Positions 1-7,216 are shown, counted from the stretch's first letter. The stretch: 13,926 nucleotides of DNA from Bacteroidales bacterium (GCA_031257735.1 JAIROC010000193.1:1-13926), one strand, 5' to 3'. Notes: generated from the letters alone by a model not told the origin. Program-made: numbers and translations.

Positions 1-124
1 CCGTAAATTTCTTTCCTTATTGCCGTAAATTTCTTTCCTTATTGCCGTAAATTTCTATAAGGATAGCCGTAAATTTCTTTCCTTATAGAAATTTACGGCT
101 ATCCTTATAGAAATTTATGGCAAT
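1..124. repeat. 22-bp tandem repeats folding into a 38-bp-arm inverted repeat
   Basis: Two identical 22-bp units (1-22 and 23-44) begin CCGTAAATTTCT and end TTCCTTATTG. Related units follow at 45-66 and 67-86. The next stretch is their reverse complement: 41-78 pairs with 87-124 over 38 positions with one mismatch (G47 opposite T118, a G-U pair in RNA), around an 8-nt loop (79-86). The array touches the window edge, so its true size is unknown. There are no unique spacers between units, so it is not a CRISPR array. Function is unknown; a very stable hairpin or cruciform is the direct prediction. Confidence 0.9.
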
Positions 125-259
125 CTTTATTACCTAAGTTCGGGTTGAGAATAGCTACGTAAGGGCTTATATATCAACAGAGAGTAATTTTATGTAAATA
201 GTAAAGAGCTTAAAGCCCGAAATCAATAGCGTAGCGCAACGCTTCAACAATTGAAAATT

Positions 260-330
260 GAAAATGAACTCCGATGCTCTTACGAGTGAAAATGAGCTTC
301 GCTGCTCTTACGGGTGAAAATGAGCTGACA
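260..330. repeat. 28-bp direct repeat, two and a half copies
   Basis: Units 260-287 and 288-315 match at 24 of 28 positions, and a third partial unit follows at 316-330. Each full unit starts GAAAATGA and contains GCTCTTACG, which is itself a small hairpin with a TTAC loop. That is the same stem-loop type, in inverted orientation, as the dispersed repeats nearby. The end of the array (315-329, TGAAAATGAGCTGAC) recurs exactly on the other strand at 6440-6454. Confidence 0.75.
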
Positions 331-350
331 CACGAAAACATCAGAACATT

Positions 351-382
351 TTCCCGTAGGGAATACATATCAATAGAAAATA
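351..382 (+). repeat. Dispersed REP-like hairpin, copy 1
   Basis: TTCCC-GTA-GGGAA forms a 5-bp stem with a 3-nt loop (351-363). It is followed by exactly 10 nt and then TAGAAAATA (374-382). The same layout recurs inverted at 509-533 and directly at 13875-13907. About 12 bp upstream of the hairpin lies GCTGACACACGAAAAC (324-339), which matches 14 of 16 bases of the sequence preceding the 13875 copy. Confidence 0.7.
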
Positions 383-399
383 TAATCGTCCCGCAGACC

Positions 400-418
400 A
401 AAACCTCGTAGAGGTTTT
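400..418. repeat. REP-like hairpin with GTA loop
   Basis: AAAACCTC-GTA-GAGGTTTT is a perfect 8-bp stem with the same GTA loop as neighbouring repeats. A TAGATT motif lies 15 nt downstream, so it looks like a diverged family member. It is not followed by a T-run on the plus strand, which argues against a simple terminator. Confidence 0.6.
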
Positions 419-466
419 ATGTATTTTGTACAATAGATTACGTATTTGCCATAATGCAAATCTATG

Positions 467-483
467 AATCTCCTACGGAGATT
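467..483. repeat. REP-like hairpin, inverted orientation
   Basis: AATCTCC-TAC-GGAGATT is a perfect 7-bp stem whose loop reads GTA on the minus strand, as in the rest of the family. GCAAATC (457-463) and GATTTGC (480-486) can form an alternative, longer pairing around it. No TAGAAA tail is seen at the fixed distance, so it is a degenerate copy. Confidence 0.6.
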
Positions 484-503
484 TGCTGATGTTTTTCGTA
501 TTG

Positions 504-533
504 TTTCTATTGATATGAATGCCCTAACGGGCA
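504..533 (-). repeat. Dispersed REP-like hairpin, copy 2 (inverted)
   Basis: On the minus strand 533-520 reads TGCCC-GTTA-GGGCA, a 5-bp stem with GTTA loop, followed by exactly 10 nt and TAGAAAC. The 10-nt spacer (TTCATATCAA) is nearly the same as that of copy 1 (TACATATCAA). This agreement in inverted orientation shows a real repeat family rather than chance palindromes. Confidence 0.7.
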
Positions 534-663
534 ATATACACATGTCCATATACGACTATGACTCATTATATAGTTTCTGTAAGGTTATCACTTTTTATTT
601 ACGAGCAAAGAGAATTTCTTATTATAAAAAGGAGGGGATAGTCTCTTTCCCATAATCAAAAAA

Positions 664-689
664 GGGGAAACACGTAAAATATGTTCCCC
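664..689. terminator. Possible terminator hairpin
   Basis: GGGGAA (664-669) pairs with TTCCCC (684-689) across a 14-nt loop, with A-rich sequence on the left and AT-rich sequence on the right. It lies beyond the main rpmF terminator and could be a second, weaker stop for minus-strand transcripts, which would run into the T-run opposite 658-663. Confidence 0.4.
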
Positions 690-736
690 TAATTATTAAC
701 AATAAAATTCAATTATTTCATTTCAATAGTATAAAG

Positions 737-759
737 AAAAACCGGCAAAGCCGGTTTTT
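737..759 (-). terminator. Rho-independent terminator of yceD-rpmF
   Basis: AAAAACCGGC (737-746) and GCCGGTTTTT (750-759) form a perfect 10-bp stem with a 3-nt AAA loop. The GC core with flanking A and T runs makes it a two-way terminator. It lies 33 nt past the rpmF stop codon and so ends that operon before any downstream gene. Confidence 0.9.
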
Positions 760-792
760 CCCACTTTCAATTATAAATAAATTAAGTTATGA

Positions 793-966
793 TCAAATTT
801 CGACAGCTAATTCTCCGCGATAATATCCACAATCAGGGCATACCCTGTGATATATAACCGCAGTTCCACAATTTGAACACTTTGTCAATTGAGGAACAAT
901 AGCTTTGTCATGAGTTCTTCTTTTGTCTCTTCTTGTCGCCGAATGTCTTCGTTTTGGATTTGGCAT
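793..966 (-). CDS. rpmF: Ribosomal protein bL32
   Basis: This 57-residue protein is a structural component of the 50S ribosomal subunit. It begins MPNPKRRHSA, the conserved Arg/Lys-rich start of bL32 that contacts 23S rRNA. It then has two zinc-ribbon pairs, C30-x2-C33 and C43-x2-C46 (CSNC and CPDC), so this is the zinc-binding form of L32, and it ends GYYRGELAVEI. Length and both cysteine pairs fit the family. It starts 33 nt after the yceD stop, the usual bacterial pairing, and is followed by a strong terminator. In Bacteroides-type genomes I would expect fabH next; here the unit stops and repeats follow. Confidence 0.97.
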   Translation of the reverse strand: MPNPKRRHSATRRDKRRTHDKAIVPQLTKCSNCGTAVIYHRVCPDCGYYRGELAVEI

Positions 967-999
967 GATTTTACGTTTTAATCTGTTATATTCTAATTG

Positions 1000-1530
1000 T
1001 TACTCTAACTTTAATTTTTTCAATACATCCCACCGCTCATCATATTTAGGCTGCGGCGTTCCTTTTGCTTGTTCAATCAATTTCAACATTTCAGGATTAC
1101 AAATTTCATCTCCTGTTTCTGTATGCACCTTACGTATAGGAATTAATGTAACGATATATTCATATATTATCTGTTCAATATTATAGGAATATTCTTTATC
1201 TCCAAGATAAACGATATTTTCGTTATCGCTTTCTTTTGGTTTTCCTGTTGTTTTCAAGATCAATATTTCCTGTTTTGATATAGGCATCGTCAATTTTTCA
1301 AGACATCTATCACAAAAAGTAATCACAGTCCCGTGCATATCAAATTCAAGAGATACCATTGTTTCTTTACGTTCAACCGTTAAATGTATACGAACATTAC
1401 AAGCCTGAATATCTTCATTTATATACTTTTCAAAGAACAAATCATTTACCTCAACATCTATTTGGCGACATCCGAAAGCAAACGAAGCAAACCGAATATC
1501 AAACTGTTTAAAATAATCTTTGTCTTTCAT
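1000..1530 (-). CDS. YceD/DUF177 family protein
   Basis: This 176-residue cytoplasmic protein belongs to the DUF177 (YceD) family. Members are almost always encoded just before rpmF, and plant and bacterial members are linked to 23S rRNA processing. The DUF177 core is visible as the cysteine pair C73-x2-C76 (CDRCLEKL) and the C-terminal DERWDVLKKLK, typical of the family's DPRWxxLKKL ending. I place the start at the ATG at 1530; the frame also has a GTG directly before it at 1533. A TATCTTTG promoter element sits about 20 bp upstream. Family assignment is firm; the exact role in this organism is inferred. Confidence 0.92.
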   Translation of the reverse strand: MKDKDYFKQFDIRFASFAFGCRQIDVEVNDLFFEKYINEDIQACNVRIHLTVERKETMVSLEFDMHGTVITFCDRCLEKLTMPISKQEILILKTTGKPKESDNENIVYLGDKEYSYNIEQIIYEYIVTLIPIRKVHTETGDEICNPEMLKLIEQAKGTPQPKYDERWDVLKKLKLE

Positions 1531-1551
1531 CACCTAATTTTTTGAGGTGTG

Positions 1552-1559
1552 CAAAGATA
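1552..1559 (-). promoter_or_regulatory. Promoter -7 element for yceD-rpmF
   Basis: On the minus strand this reads TATCTTTG, a perfect match to the Bacteroidota sigma-70 -7 consensus TAnnTTTG, ending 21 nt before the ATG. No clear TTTG -33 box is visible at the usual distance. The leader would be short, about 15 nt. Confidence 0.75.
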
Positions 1560-1667
1560 CAACTTTTTTATTTACCATTTTGATTTCATTGATTTTTTTT
1601 TATTGATTTTCTCTAAGCTATTCATTTCTATCTCTAAACAATTTTTTTCTTTCTTTAAATTCTTTCG

Positions 1668-1709
1668 TGATACAATAAATTACGCAGAGATACGTAATAC
1701 TGTGTATCA
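1668..1709. promoter_or_regulatory. Overlapping inverted repeats upstream of the receptor gene
   Basis: ATTACG (1679-1684) and CGTAAT (1693-1698) form an inverted repeat with an 8-nt centre, inside a wider one, TGATAC (1668-1673) and GTATCA (1704-1709). They lie 34-75 bp before the receptor start in the 212-bp divergent gap, where a regulator site would be expected. No match to a named regulator is claimed, and no TAnnTTTG element is clear on the plus strand here. Confidence 0.3.
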
Positions 1710-1742
1710 TTAGTATATCAATCCATAAATCATACAGAATTA

Positions 1743-4223
1743 GTGTTTAAAGAAAAGGTTTTCAATTGGCGAACAATAGCTTATTACATCTTCATATTAT
1801 TTTCCTTGTCAATATTATTGACGCAAACGGCAAAAGCCCAGCATGAAGCCCGAATTTACGGAAAAGTAACAGATACAAATGGAATTCCTGTAGAAGCGGC
1901 TAATGTCATTGTTTTGAATGTTTCCAATTTGGGAACGTCTACCAATGAAGCAGGAAGATATGATTTGTTGATCCCACAAGATAAAGATATAATTGTAGAA
2001 GTTAGTTGTCTTGGTTATCAGTCTCAAAAACAAACGGTAAACGTCGGAACAGGTAAACGTAAGCAGTTAAATTTTGAATTGACGCAAACAGTGATAACTT
2101 TGCCCATCTTTGATGTTATGGAGCGATATTCGTTTGACGATGGCATAGAAAAGATAAGTCCCAAAGTCCTGCATCATCTTCCGGGAATAACGGGAGGCGT
2201 GGAAGGACTGATAAAATCTGCAGGAATGGGCGTGTTTTCCAATAATGAAATGAGTTCTCAATATAATGTACGGGGAGGCAGTTACGACGAAAACTTAATC
2301 TATTTGAATGGAATAGAAATTTATCGTCCGTTTTTGGTTCGTTCAGGACAACAGGAAGGATTGAGCTTTATTAATCCTGATTTAGTGTCGAGCGTAAAAT
2401 TTTCGTCAGGGGGATTTGACCCGTGTTATGGCGATAAAATGTCTTCGGTCTTGGATGTACATTACAAAAAACCAACGCAATTTGCGGGTAGTTTGTCTGC
2501 GAGTTTGCTTGGAGCGTCAGGACATTTAGAAGGAGCAACGAAGGATCGTAAATTTACCGCTCTCTTTGGTGCAAGATACCAATCAAACGCTTACGTGTTC
2601 AGGCAATTGCAGACAAAAGGACGTTATAATCCTACATTTACAGACGGACAACTTTTATTGACTTATTCACCAAATTCCAAATGGGAGTTTACCCTGTTTG
2701 GAAATTATGCTCGCAATGTATATCGGTTAGTTCCCGATACGCTGGTTACCCGAATGGGCTTGGTGAATGATGTGAAAGAATACAAGGTTTTTTATACAGG
2801 TCAGGAGGTAGACGCCTATCAAACAGTATATACCGCCTTTATTGCAAAATACAGTGTTTCAGAAAAAGACAATCTACGCTTTCTGATGTCTTATTTCAAT
2901 TCCACAGAGAAAGAGACTTTCGATTTGGAAGCGCAATATTTCATTAATGATGTAAACAGTTCTTTTGGAGACGATAACTATGGAGAGGTAACTTCTTCTT
3001 TAGATGTGGGAAAAGATTTTCATCATGCGCGTAATTTTCTATTTTCAAACATTTTTCACGGAGAACTACAAGGTGAACATCAACTAAAATCCAATACGTT
3101 GAGTTGGGGGATGAAGTTTCAGGGAGAAATTATTGATGATGAATTAAGCGAATGGCGATTATTTGATTCCGCAGGATATTCATTGCCTCATCTTCCAACT
3201 TATCCCGGACAATCTGTTTCTTATGATGATACAGCACGTATTATTAGTATGGGGAAAAATCAGTTAAAGGTAAAAAATAATTTACATACTTTTCGTTTGT
3301 CTGGCTTTGTGCAGGATAGATGGAATTTTGGGGACAGTATTCATCGCTTTGCTTTGGTCGGGGGATTACGTTTTTCATATTGGACTTTTAATAGCGAGTT
3401 TATTTTGACGCCACGTTTACGATTGATGTATCAACCTAAAATAAAGGCAGATATTTCAGTATATCTGGCAACGGGTATGTATTACCAGCCGCCTTTTTAT
3501 AAGGAAATGCGCATGGCTGACGGTATGTTGAATAAAGATATTAAATCACAAAAGTCATATCACGTTATTTTAGGGATGGATTATCTGTTTAAGATTATGC
3601 GGCGTCCGTTTAAATTTTCTACGGAAATCTATTATAAATATTTATACAGTCAGATTACGTATACAATGGATAATGTACGTATTATTTATTCTGGGCTGAA
3701 CGATGCGACGGGTCATGTTGCAGGAATAGATGTGAAATTAAGCGGGGAAATTGTTCATAATTTAGAGTCGTGGATAGCAATGTCTCTTATGAATGGCATT
3801 GAGAGCATTGATGGCAATGCCTATACGCCAAGACCTACTGATCAACGGTTTTCTCTGAATTTGTTTTTTCAGGATAGAGTTCCCAAACTTCCCATGTTGA
3901 AGGTACATATTAATCTTATTTATTCTACGCCTTTGCCTGCAAGTCCACCTACAGTGCGTAAATATGTAAGAAGTTCGCATCATTATTTTAAAGCAGATAT
4001 TGGATTTTCATGGCAATTTATTGATGGAACTACACGAATAGGCAATAAAAATCCTTTCCGTTTTCTTCATGCAAGTTACTTAACTTTTGAAATTGCCAAT
4101 GTGCTTGATTTTAAAAATGTACTTTCCTATTCTTGGGTTTCCAATATGGAAGGTTCTTATTATAAAATTCCTAATTATTTAACGCCAAGATTATTTAATG
4201 TAAAATTGCGGTTTGAATTTTAA
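1743..4223 (+). CDS. TonB-dependent outer-membrane receptor
   Basis: This 826-residue protein should be an energised outer-membrane transporter. Residues 1-33 are a signal peptide (hydrophobic 12-27, ending AKAQ). Residues about 35-115 form a carboxypeptidase-regulatory-like beta domain (IYGKVTDTNGIPVEAANV). About 130-245 is the plug, with YNVRGGSYDENLIYLNGIEIY. The remainder is a beta-barrel of alternating aromatic strands ending in Phe (RLFNVKLRFEF), as needed for barrel assembly. It starts at GTG: no ATG lies upstream in frame before a stop, and the signal peptide begins right there. At about 830 residues it is shorter than SusC receptors, and no SusD partner follows, so glycan uptake is not indicated; the substrate is unknown. 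ligA begins 14 nt downstream. Confidence 0.92.
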   Translation: MFKEKVFNWRTIAYYIFILFSLSILLTQTAKAQHEARIYGKVTDTNGIPVEAANVIVLNVSNLGTSTNEAGRYDLLIPQDKDIIVEVSCLGYQSQKQTVNVGTGKRKQLNFELTQTVITLPIFDVMERYSFDDGIEKISPKVLHHLPGITGGVEGLIKSAGMGVFSNNEMSSQYNVRGGSYDENLIYLNGIEIYRPFLVRSGQQEGLSFINPDLVSSVKFSSGGFDPCYGDKMSSVLDVHYKKPTQFAGSLSASLLGASGHLEGATKDRKFTALFGARYQSNAYVFRQLQTKGRYNPTFTDGQLLLTYSPNSKWEFTLFGNYARNVYRLVPDTLVTRMGLVNDVKEYKVFYTGQEVDAYQTVYTAFIAKYSVSEKDNLRFLMSYFNSTEKETFDLEAQYFINDVNSSFGDDNYGEVTSSLDVGKDFHHARNFLFSNIFHGELQGEHQLKSNTLSWGMKFQGEIIDDELSEWRLFDSAGYSLPHLPTYPGQSVSYDDTARIISMGKNQLKVKNNLHTFRLSGFVQDRWNFGDSIHRFALVGGLRFSYWTFNSEFILTPRLRLMYQPKIKADISVYLATGMYYQPPFYKEMRMADGMLNKDIKSQKSYHVILGMDYLFKIMRRPFKFSTEIYYKYLYSQITYTMDNVRIIYSGLNDATGHVAGIDVKLSGEIVHNLESWIAMSLMNGIESIDGNAYTPRPTDQRFSLNLFFQDRVPKLPMLKVHINLIYSTPLPASPPTVRKYVRSSHHYFKADIGFSWQFIDGTTRIGNKNPFRFLHASYLTFEIANVLDFKNVLSYSWVSNMEGSYYKIPNYLTPRLFNVKLRFEF

Positions 4224-4237
4224 TTTTTGTATTCATC

Positions 4238-6301
4238 ATGACATTAGAAGAAGCTAAAAAAAGAATTAATACGCTGACGGCACAAATTAATACGCATAAT
4301 TATCAGTATTATGTATTAGACAGTCCGCTTATTAGCGACTACGAATTTGATATGTTGCTTAATGAATTAATTCTTCTAGAGAAAGAATATCCTTTATTGA
4401 TATTGCCCGACAGCCCTACGCAAAGGGTTGGCGGAGAAATTACCAAGCGGTTTAAATCAGTAAAACATGTCAATCCGATGCTTTCTTTGTCCAATACCTA
4501 CAGCGAAAATGAACTGAAAGATTTTGACCGACGAATTAAAAACATACTTTATCTTAGTGAAGTCGAATACGTTTGTGAATTAAAATATGACGGGGTTGCT
4601 ATCAGTTTGATCTATGAAAACGGTATTTTACAACAGGCAATTACTCGCGGAGATGGCGTTCAGGGAGATGATGTTACGGTCAATGTGAAAACAATACGTT
4701 CGATACCCTTACGATTACAGGGAAATTATCCAAATAAATTGGAAGTTAGAGGAGAAATTATCATGCCACATGACAGTTTCTATGCTTTGAATGAGGAGAA
4801 AGAAGTAGCAGGAGAGATTAAATTTGCCAATCCGCGCAATGCTGCCGCAGGAAGTTTGAAACTGCAAAATTCGTCGGAAGTCGCAAAACGAAATTTGGAC
4901 TGTTTTCTGTATTTTGTCTATACGGATACGCAATTGTATGATACGCATTATGAAGGTTTAACTACCTTGAGGACTTGGGGATTTAAAGTTTCTCCACATA
5001 TTAAGCTATGCAGGAATATAGAGGAAATTTTTGTTTTCATCAATCAATGGGAAGTAGCCCGAAAAACGCTTCCTTTTGACATAGACGGGGTTGTAATAAA
5101 GGTGAATAGATATAGTTTGCAGGAATTATTGGGATATACGGCAAAAAATCCGCGATGGTCAATCGCCTATAAATACAAGGCAGAACGGGTATTAACATCT
5201 TTAGAGGAAATTAGTTATCAGGTTGGGCGGACGGGAGTAATTACGCCTGTTGCCAATCTTACGCCTGTTTTGTTGGCGGGTACGGTTGTCAAACGCGCGT
5301 CTCTGCACAATGCGGATTTTATTAACGAATTGGATATTCGCATTGACGATAAGGTTTATGTGGAAAAAGGCGGAGAAATTATTCCCAAAATTGTTGCCAT
5401 AGAACAATCACAAAGACATGCAGAAGCTCCTCCTTTTCAATTTATTTCCTTCTGTCCCGCCTGTAATACGCCCTTAATTCGAAATGAGGGTGAAGCCGCT
5501 CATTATTGTCCCAATTTTAAAGATTGTCCCCCGCAAATAAAAGGAAGATTGGAACATTTTATCAGTCGTAAGGCAATGAATATAGAAGGTTTAGGCGAAG
5601 GTAAAATTGATATTCTGTTTGAAAAGGGATTGGTAAGGAATATTACAGATTTTTATCGCCTTACTTATAATGATCTCTTTGGGATAGAGAAAGGTTATTT
5701 CAATGAACAGGAAAACAAAGAACGTTTCGTTTCCTTTCGGGAAAAGACAGTTGAAAATTTACTCGAAGCGATTGAAAAGTCTAAAAGTGTTCCGTTTGAC
5801 CGTGTTTTATTTGCATTGGGAATACGCTTTATCGGAGAAAATTCTGCAAAGAAATTAGTCGCTCACTTTAAAACAATTGATAATCTGTTTAAAGCGAACT
5901 TTGAAGATTTGATAGCCGTCGGCGACATAGGAACAAAGATTGCTGAAAGCATACTTGCTTATTTTTCGGATAATTCCAACCTGCAAATCATTGACGATTT
6001 ACGGACAATGGGACTACAGTTTCAATTATCCGATGAGGCAGTAAACGATACAATTATTTCGGAGAAATTAGAAGGAATGACGTTTTTAGTTAGCGGAACA
6101 TTCTCTACCCCAGAAAGAAGAAAGGAAATAGAACAGTTAATCGAAAAACACGGCGGAACCCGAATCACTGCCGTATCAAAGAAATTAAGTTTTATCATCG
6201 CAGGCGAAAACATGGGTCCTGCCAAAGAAGAAAAAGCCCAAAAAGCAGGTATCCCTATTATATCAGAACAGGATTTTTTGAGGCTGATAGAAGAAGAATA
6301 A
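4238..6301 (+). CDS. ligA: NAD-dependent DNA ligase LigA
   Basis: This 687-residue enzyme seals nicks between Okazaki fragments and in repair, using NAD+ to adenylate an active-site lysine. Domain order is standard: Ia (about 1-70, with NYQYYVLDSPLISDYEFD), adenylation domain with K116 in KYDG, the DGVVIK motif at 283-288, OB fold, zinc finger (C406, C409, C424, C430), helix-hairpin-helix repeats (about 445-600) and BRCT (about 611-685, with FLVSGTFS). Residues about 486-500 form an insertion between the hairpin helices that I recall from Bacteroidota ligases. All key residues are present and the length is normal. It probably shares a transcript with the receptor gene 14 nt upstream. No obvious terminator follows. 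Confidence 0.98.
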   Translation: MTLEEAKKRINTLTAQINTHNYQYYVLDSPLISDYEFDMLLNELILLEKEYPLLILPDSPTQRVGGEITKRFKSVKHVNPMLSLSNTYSENELKDFDRRIKNILYLSEVEYVCELKYDGVAISLIYENGILQQAITRGDGVQGDDVTVNVKTIRSIPLRLQGNYPNKLEVRGEIIMPHDSFYALNEEKEVAGEIKFANPRNAAAGSLKLQNSSEVAKRNLDCFLYFVYTDTQLYDTHYEGLTTLRTWGFKVSPHIKLCRNIEEIFVFINQWEVARKTLPFDIDGVVIKVNRYSLQELLGYTAKNPRWSIAYKYKAERVLTSLEEISYQVGRTGVITPVANLTPVLLAGTVVKRASLHNADFINELDIRIDDKVYVEKGGEIIPKIVAIEQSQRHAEAPPFQFISFCPACNTPLIRNEGEAAHYCPNFKDCPPQIKGRLEHFISRKAMNIEGLGEGKIDILFEKGLVRNITDFYRLTYNDLFGIEKGYFNEQENKERFVSFREKTVENLLEAIEKSKSVPFDRVLFALGIRFIGENSAKKLVAHFKTIDNLFKANFEDLIAVGDIGTKIAESILAYFSDNSNLQIIDDLRTMGLQFQLSDEAVNDTIISEKLEGMTFLVSGTFSTPERRKEIEQLIEKHGGTRITAVSKKLSFIIAGENMGPAKEEKAQKAGIPIISEQDFLRLIEEE

Positions 6302-6494
6302 TAAATGTTTAAACCTTTTTTTGAGGCGCGAAAAGACGTAATATACACCGCCATAGTAAGGAAGCACGACTGAAGCCCCCGAAGCGAAGCGGAGTCTGTT
6401 CATTTTACCAATGACAGCGTTGTTGGGACATCATTTTGCGTCAGCTCATTTTCATTTTTTTTTGTCAGAAGATATTTTGTATAAAAAAATATGT
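6302..6494. other. Intergenic gap after ligA, with a dispersed repeat fragment
   Basis: No gene or clear terminator is seen. The sequence GTCAGCTCATTTTCA (6440-6454) is the exact reverse complement of 315-329. Read on the minus strand, it continues GCTGACGCA then ATGATGTCCC, resembling the region before the right-edge hairpin repeat. The GTCCC half-stem is not completed, so this looks like a truncated, inverted copy. GCGAAGCGAAGC-type direct repeats occur near 6380. Confidence 0.5.
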
Positions 6495-6502
6495 TACCTT
6501 TG
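6495..6502 (+). promoter_or_regulatory. Promoter -7 element for the DUF1566-like gene
   Basis: TACCTTTG matches TAnnTTTG exactly. A TTTG at 6476-6479 is present upstream but with a 15-nt gap, shorter than usual for a -33 box. Transcription from here would give a leader of roughly 135-140 nt before the ATG at 6646. The leader contains a small stem-loop, TGCTG-GGTA-CAGCA (6568-6581), and a 17-codon open frame (6544-6597). Confidence 0.7.
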
Positions 6503-6645
6503 CACCGTTGAATTTTAAAAGAGGATAAAATTTGTCCGAAGAAATGTCAGCAATAATGATGTTTTCCTGCTGGGTACAGCATGAAAGAAGGCATTGAAAG
6601 ATATAACGTTTGAAGAAATAAAATAAAAAGGAAAAGAATAAAAAG

Positions 6646-7122
6646 ATGAAAAAAATAATTAGTGTTTTATTAATGAGCGTGATCATTACAGTTGGGATGG
6701 CTCAAAAAACTGTAAATACCCAACAACCAAAGCATAATACAAGCGGAAAAATTGTAAAACTTGTAGAAACACTTGATGTCTATCCCGAAGATTTGGGATA
6801 TCTTACCTGTCAAGAAGCCCAACAGATTTGTGACAAAATAAATGCTCAAAAGATGCATGGATATAATGATTGGCGACTTCCTTCACAAGATGAATTATCC
6901 ATGATCTATAGAAATAAAGATAAAATAAACGGATTGGTTGAAGGATATTATTTATCAATAGAACAGGGAATTAATGAATATGGAAAAACATTAGGATATG
7001 CCGTTTTTGATATGACATTAGGAAATCGTCAATGGAGACGCGCAGATGGACAGTTTGACAATTATATGCCTGTTGACGAAAAAGCAAATATCCGATTGGT
7101 GAGAAACGATATAAGACACTAA
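6646..7122 (+). CDS. Small exported DUF1566-like protein
   Basis: This 158-residue protein has a signal peptide (residues 1-19 or 20, basic MKK, hydrophobic core, ending MAQ), so it is exported. The mature part contains YNDWRLPSQDEL (73-84), the hallmark of the DUF1566 (Lcl C-terminal) fold found in many secreted and surface proteins. It also has two cysteines (55 and 62) and the typical domain ending IRLVRNDI. It holds one copy of the domain and nothing else, so it is at the short end of the family. The ATG follows an A/G-rich stretch and fits the signal peptide. Biochemical role is unknown. The gene has its own promoter and a long leader. Confidence 0.8.
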   Translation: MKKIISVLLMSVIITVGMAQKTVNTQQPKHNTSGKIVKLVETLDVYPEDLGYLTCQEAQQICDKINAQKMHGYNDWRLPSQDELSMIYRNKDKINGLVEGYYLSIEQGINEYGKTLGYAVFDMTLGNRQWRRADGQFDNYMPVDEKANIRLVRNDIRH

Positions 7123-7201
7123 ATAAGGGTTCTGTTTATCCGTTACAAGGAAAATATGAATTATATTTTTGAAGAATAAATAAGGATGTATTATTTTTTC
7201 G

Positions 7202-7209
7202 TACCTTTG
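7202..7209 (+). promoter_or_regulatory. Promoter -7 element for the zeta-like kinase gene
   Basis: TACCTTTG matches TAnnTTTG exactly and ends only 7 nt before the ATG at 7217. Transcription should start within a few bases of the start codon, giving a leaderless or nearly leaderless message. The element and its next bases (TACCTTTGCA) are identical to the promoter at 6495. Confidence 0.75.
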
Positions 7210-7216
7210 CAGTCCG

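Larger units (their letters stand above)
125..660. other. Noncoding, hairpin-rich intergenic stretch
   Basis: I see no supportable gene here. The two short open frames on either strand (about 210-401 and 464-655) run straight through hairpin repeats and resemble no family I know. The stretch holds small inverted repeats such as AGCGT/ACGCT (228-232 and 239-243) and TTCGGG/CCCGAA (139-144 and 216-221), two 28-bp direct repeats, and four copies of the dispersed hairpin family listed separately. It may be a graveyard of short mobile repeats downstream of the rpmF terminator. Confidence 0.6.

Noticed and set aside
1..66. CRISPR array
   Set aside because: Repeat units abut directly with no unique spacers, and they reverse direction. 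No cas genes are present.
210..655. Two 63-residue open frames in the left intergenic region
   Set aside because: They cover hairpin repeats, have no recognisable domain or promoter, and look like chance frames.
737..759. Member of the dispersed hairpin family
   Set aside because: Its loop is AAA rather than GTA/GTTA, it has A and T runs on both sides, and its position fits a terminator.
1743..4223. SusC-type polysaccharide utilisation receptor
   Set aside because: It is about 200 residues shorter than typical SusC proteins and has no SusD gene beside it; only the general TonB-dependent receptor call is supported.
6465..6686. 73-residue minus-strand frame rich in Phe and Leu
   Set aside because: It reads antisense through the promoter and leader of the DUF1566-like gene; hydrophobicity comes from A/T runs on the other strand.
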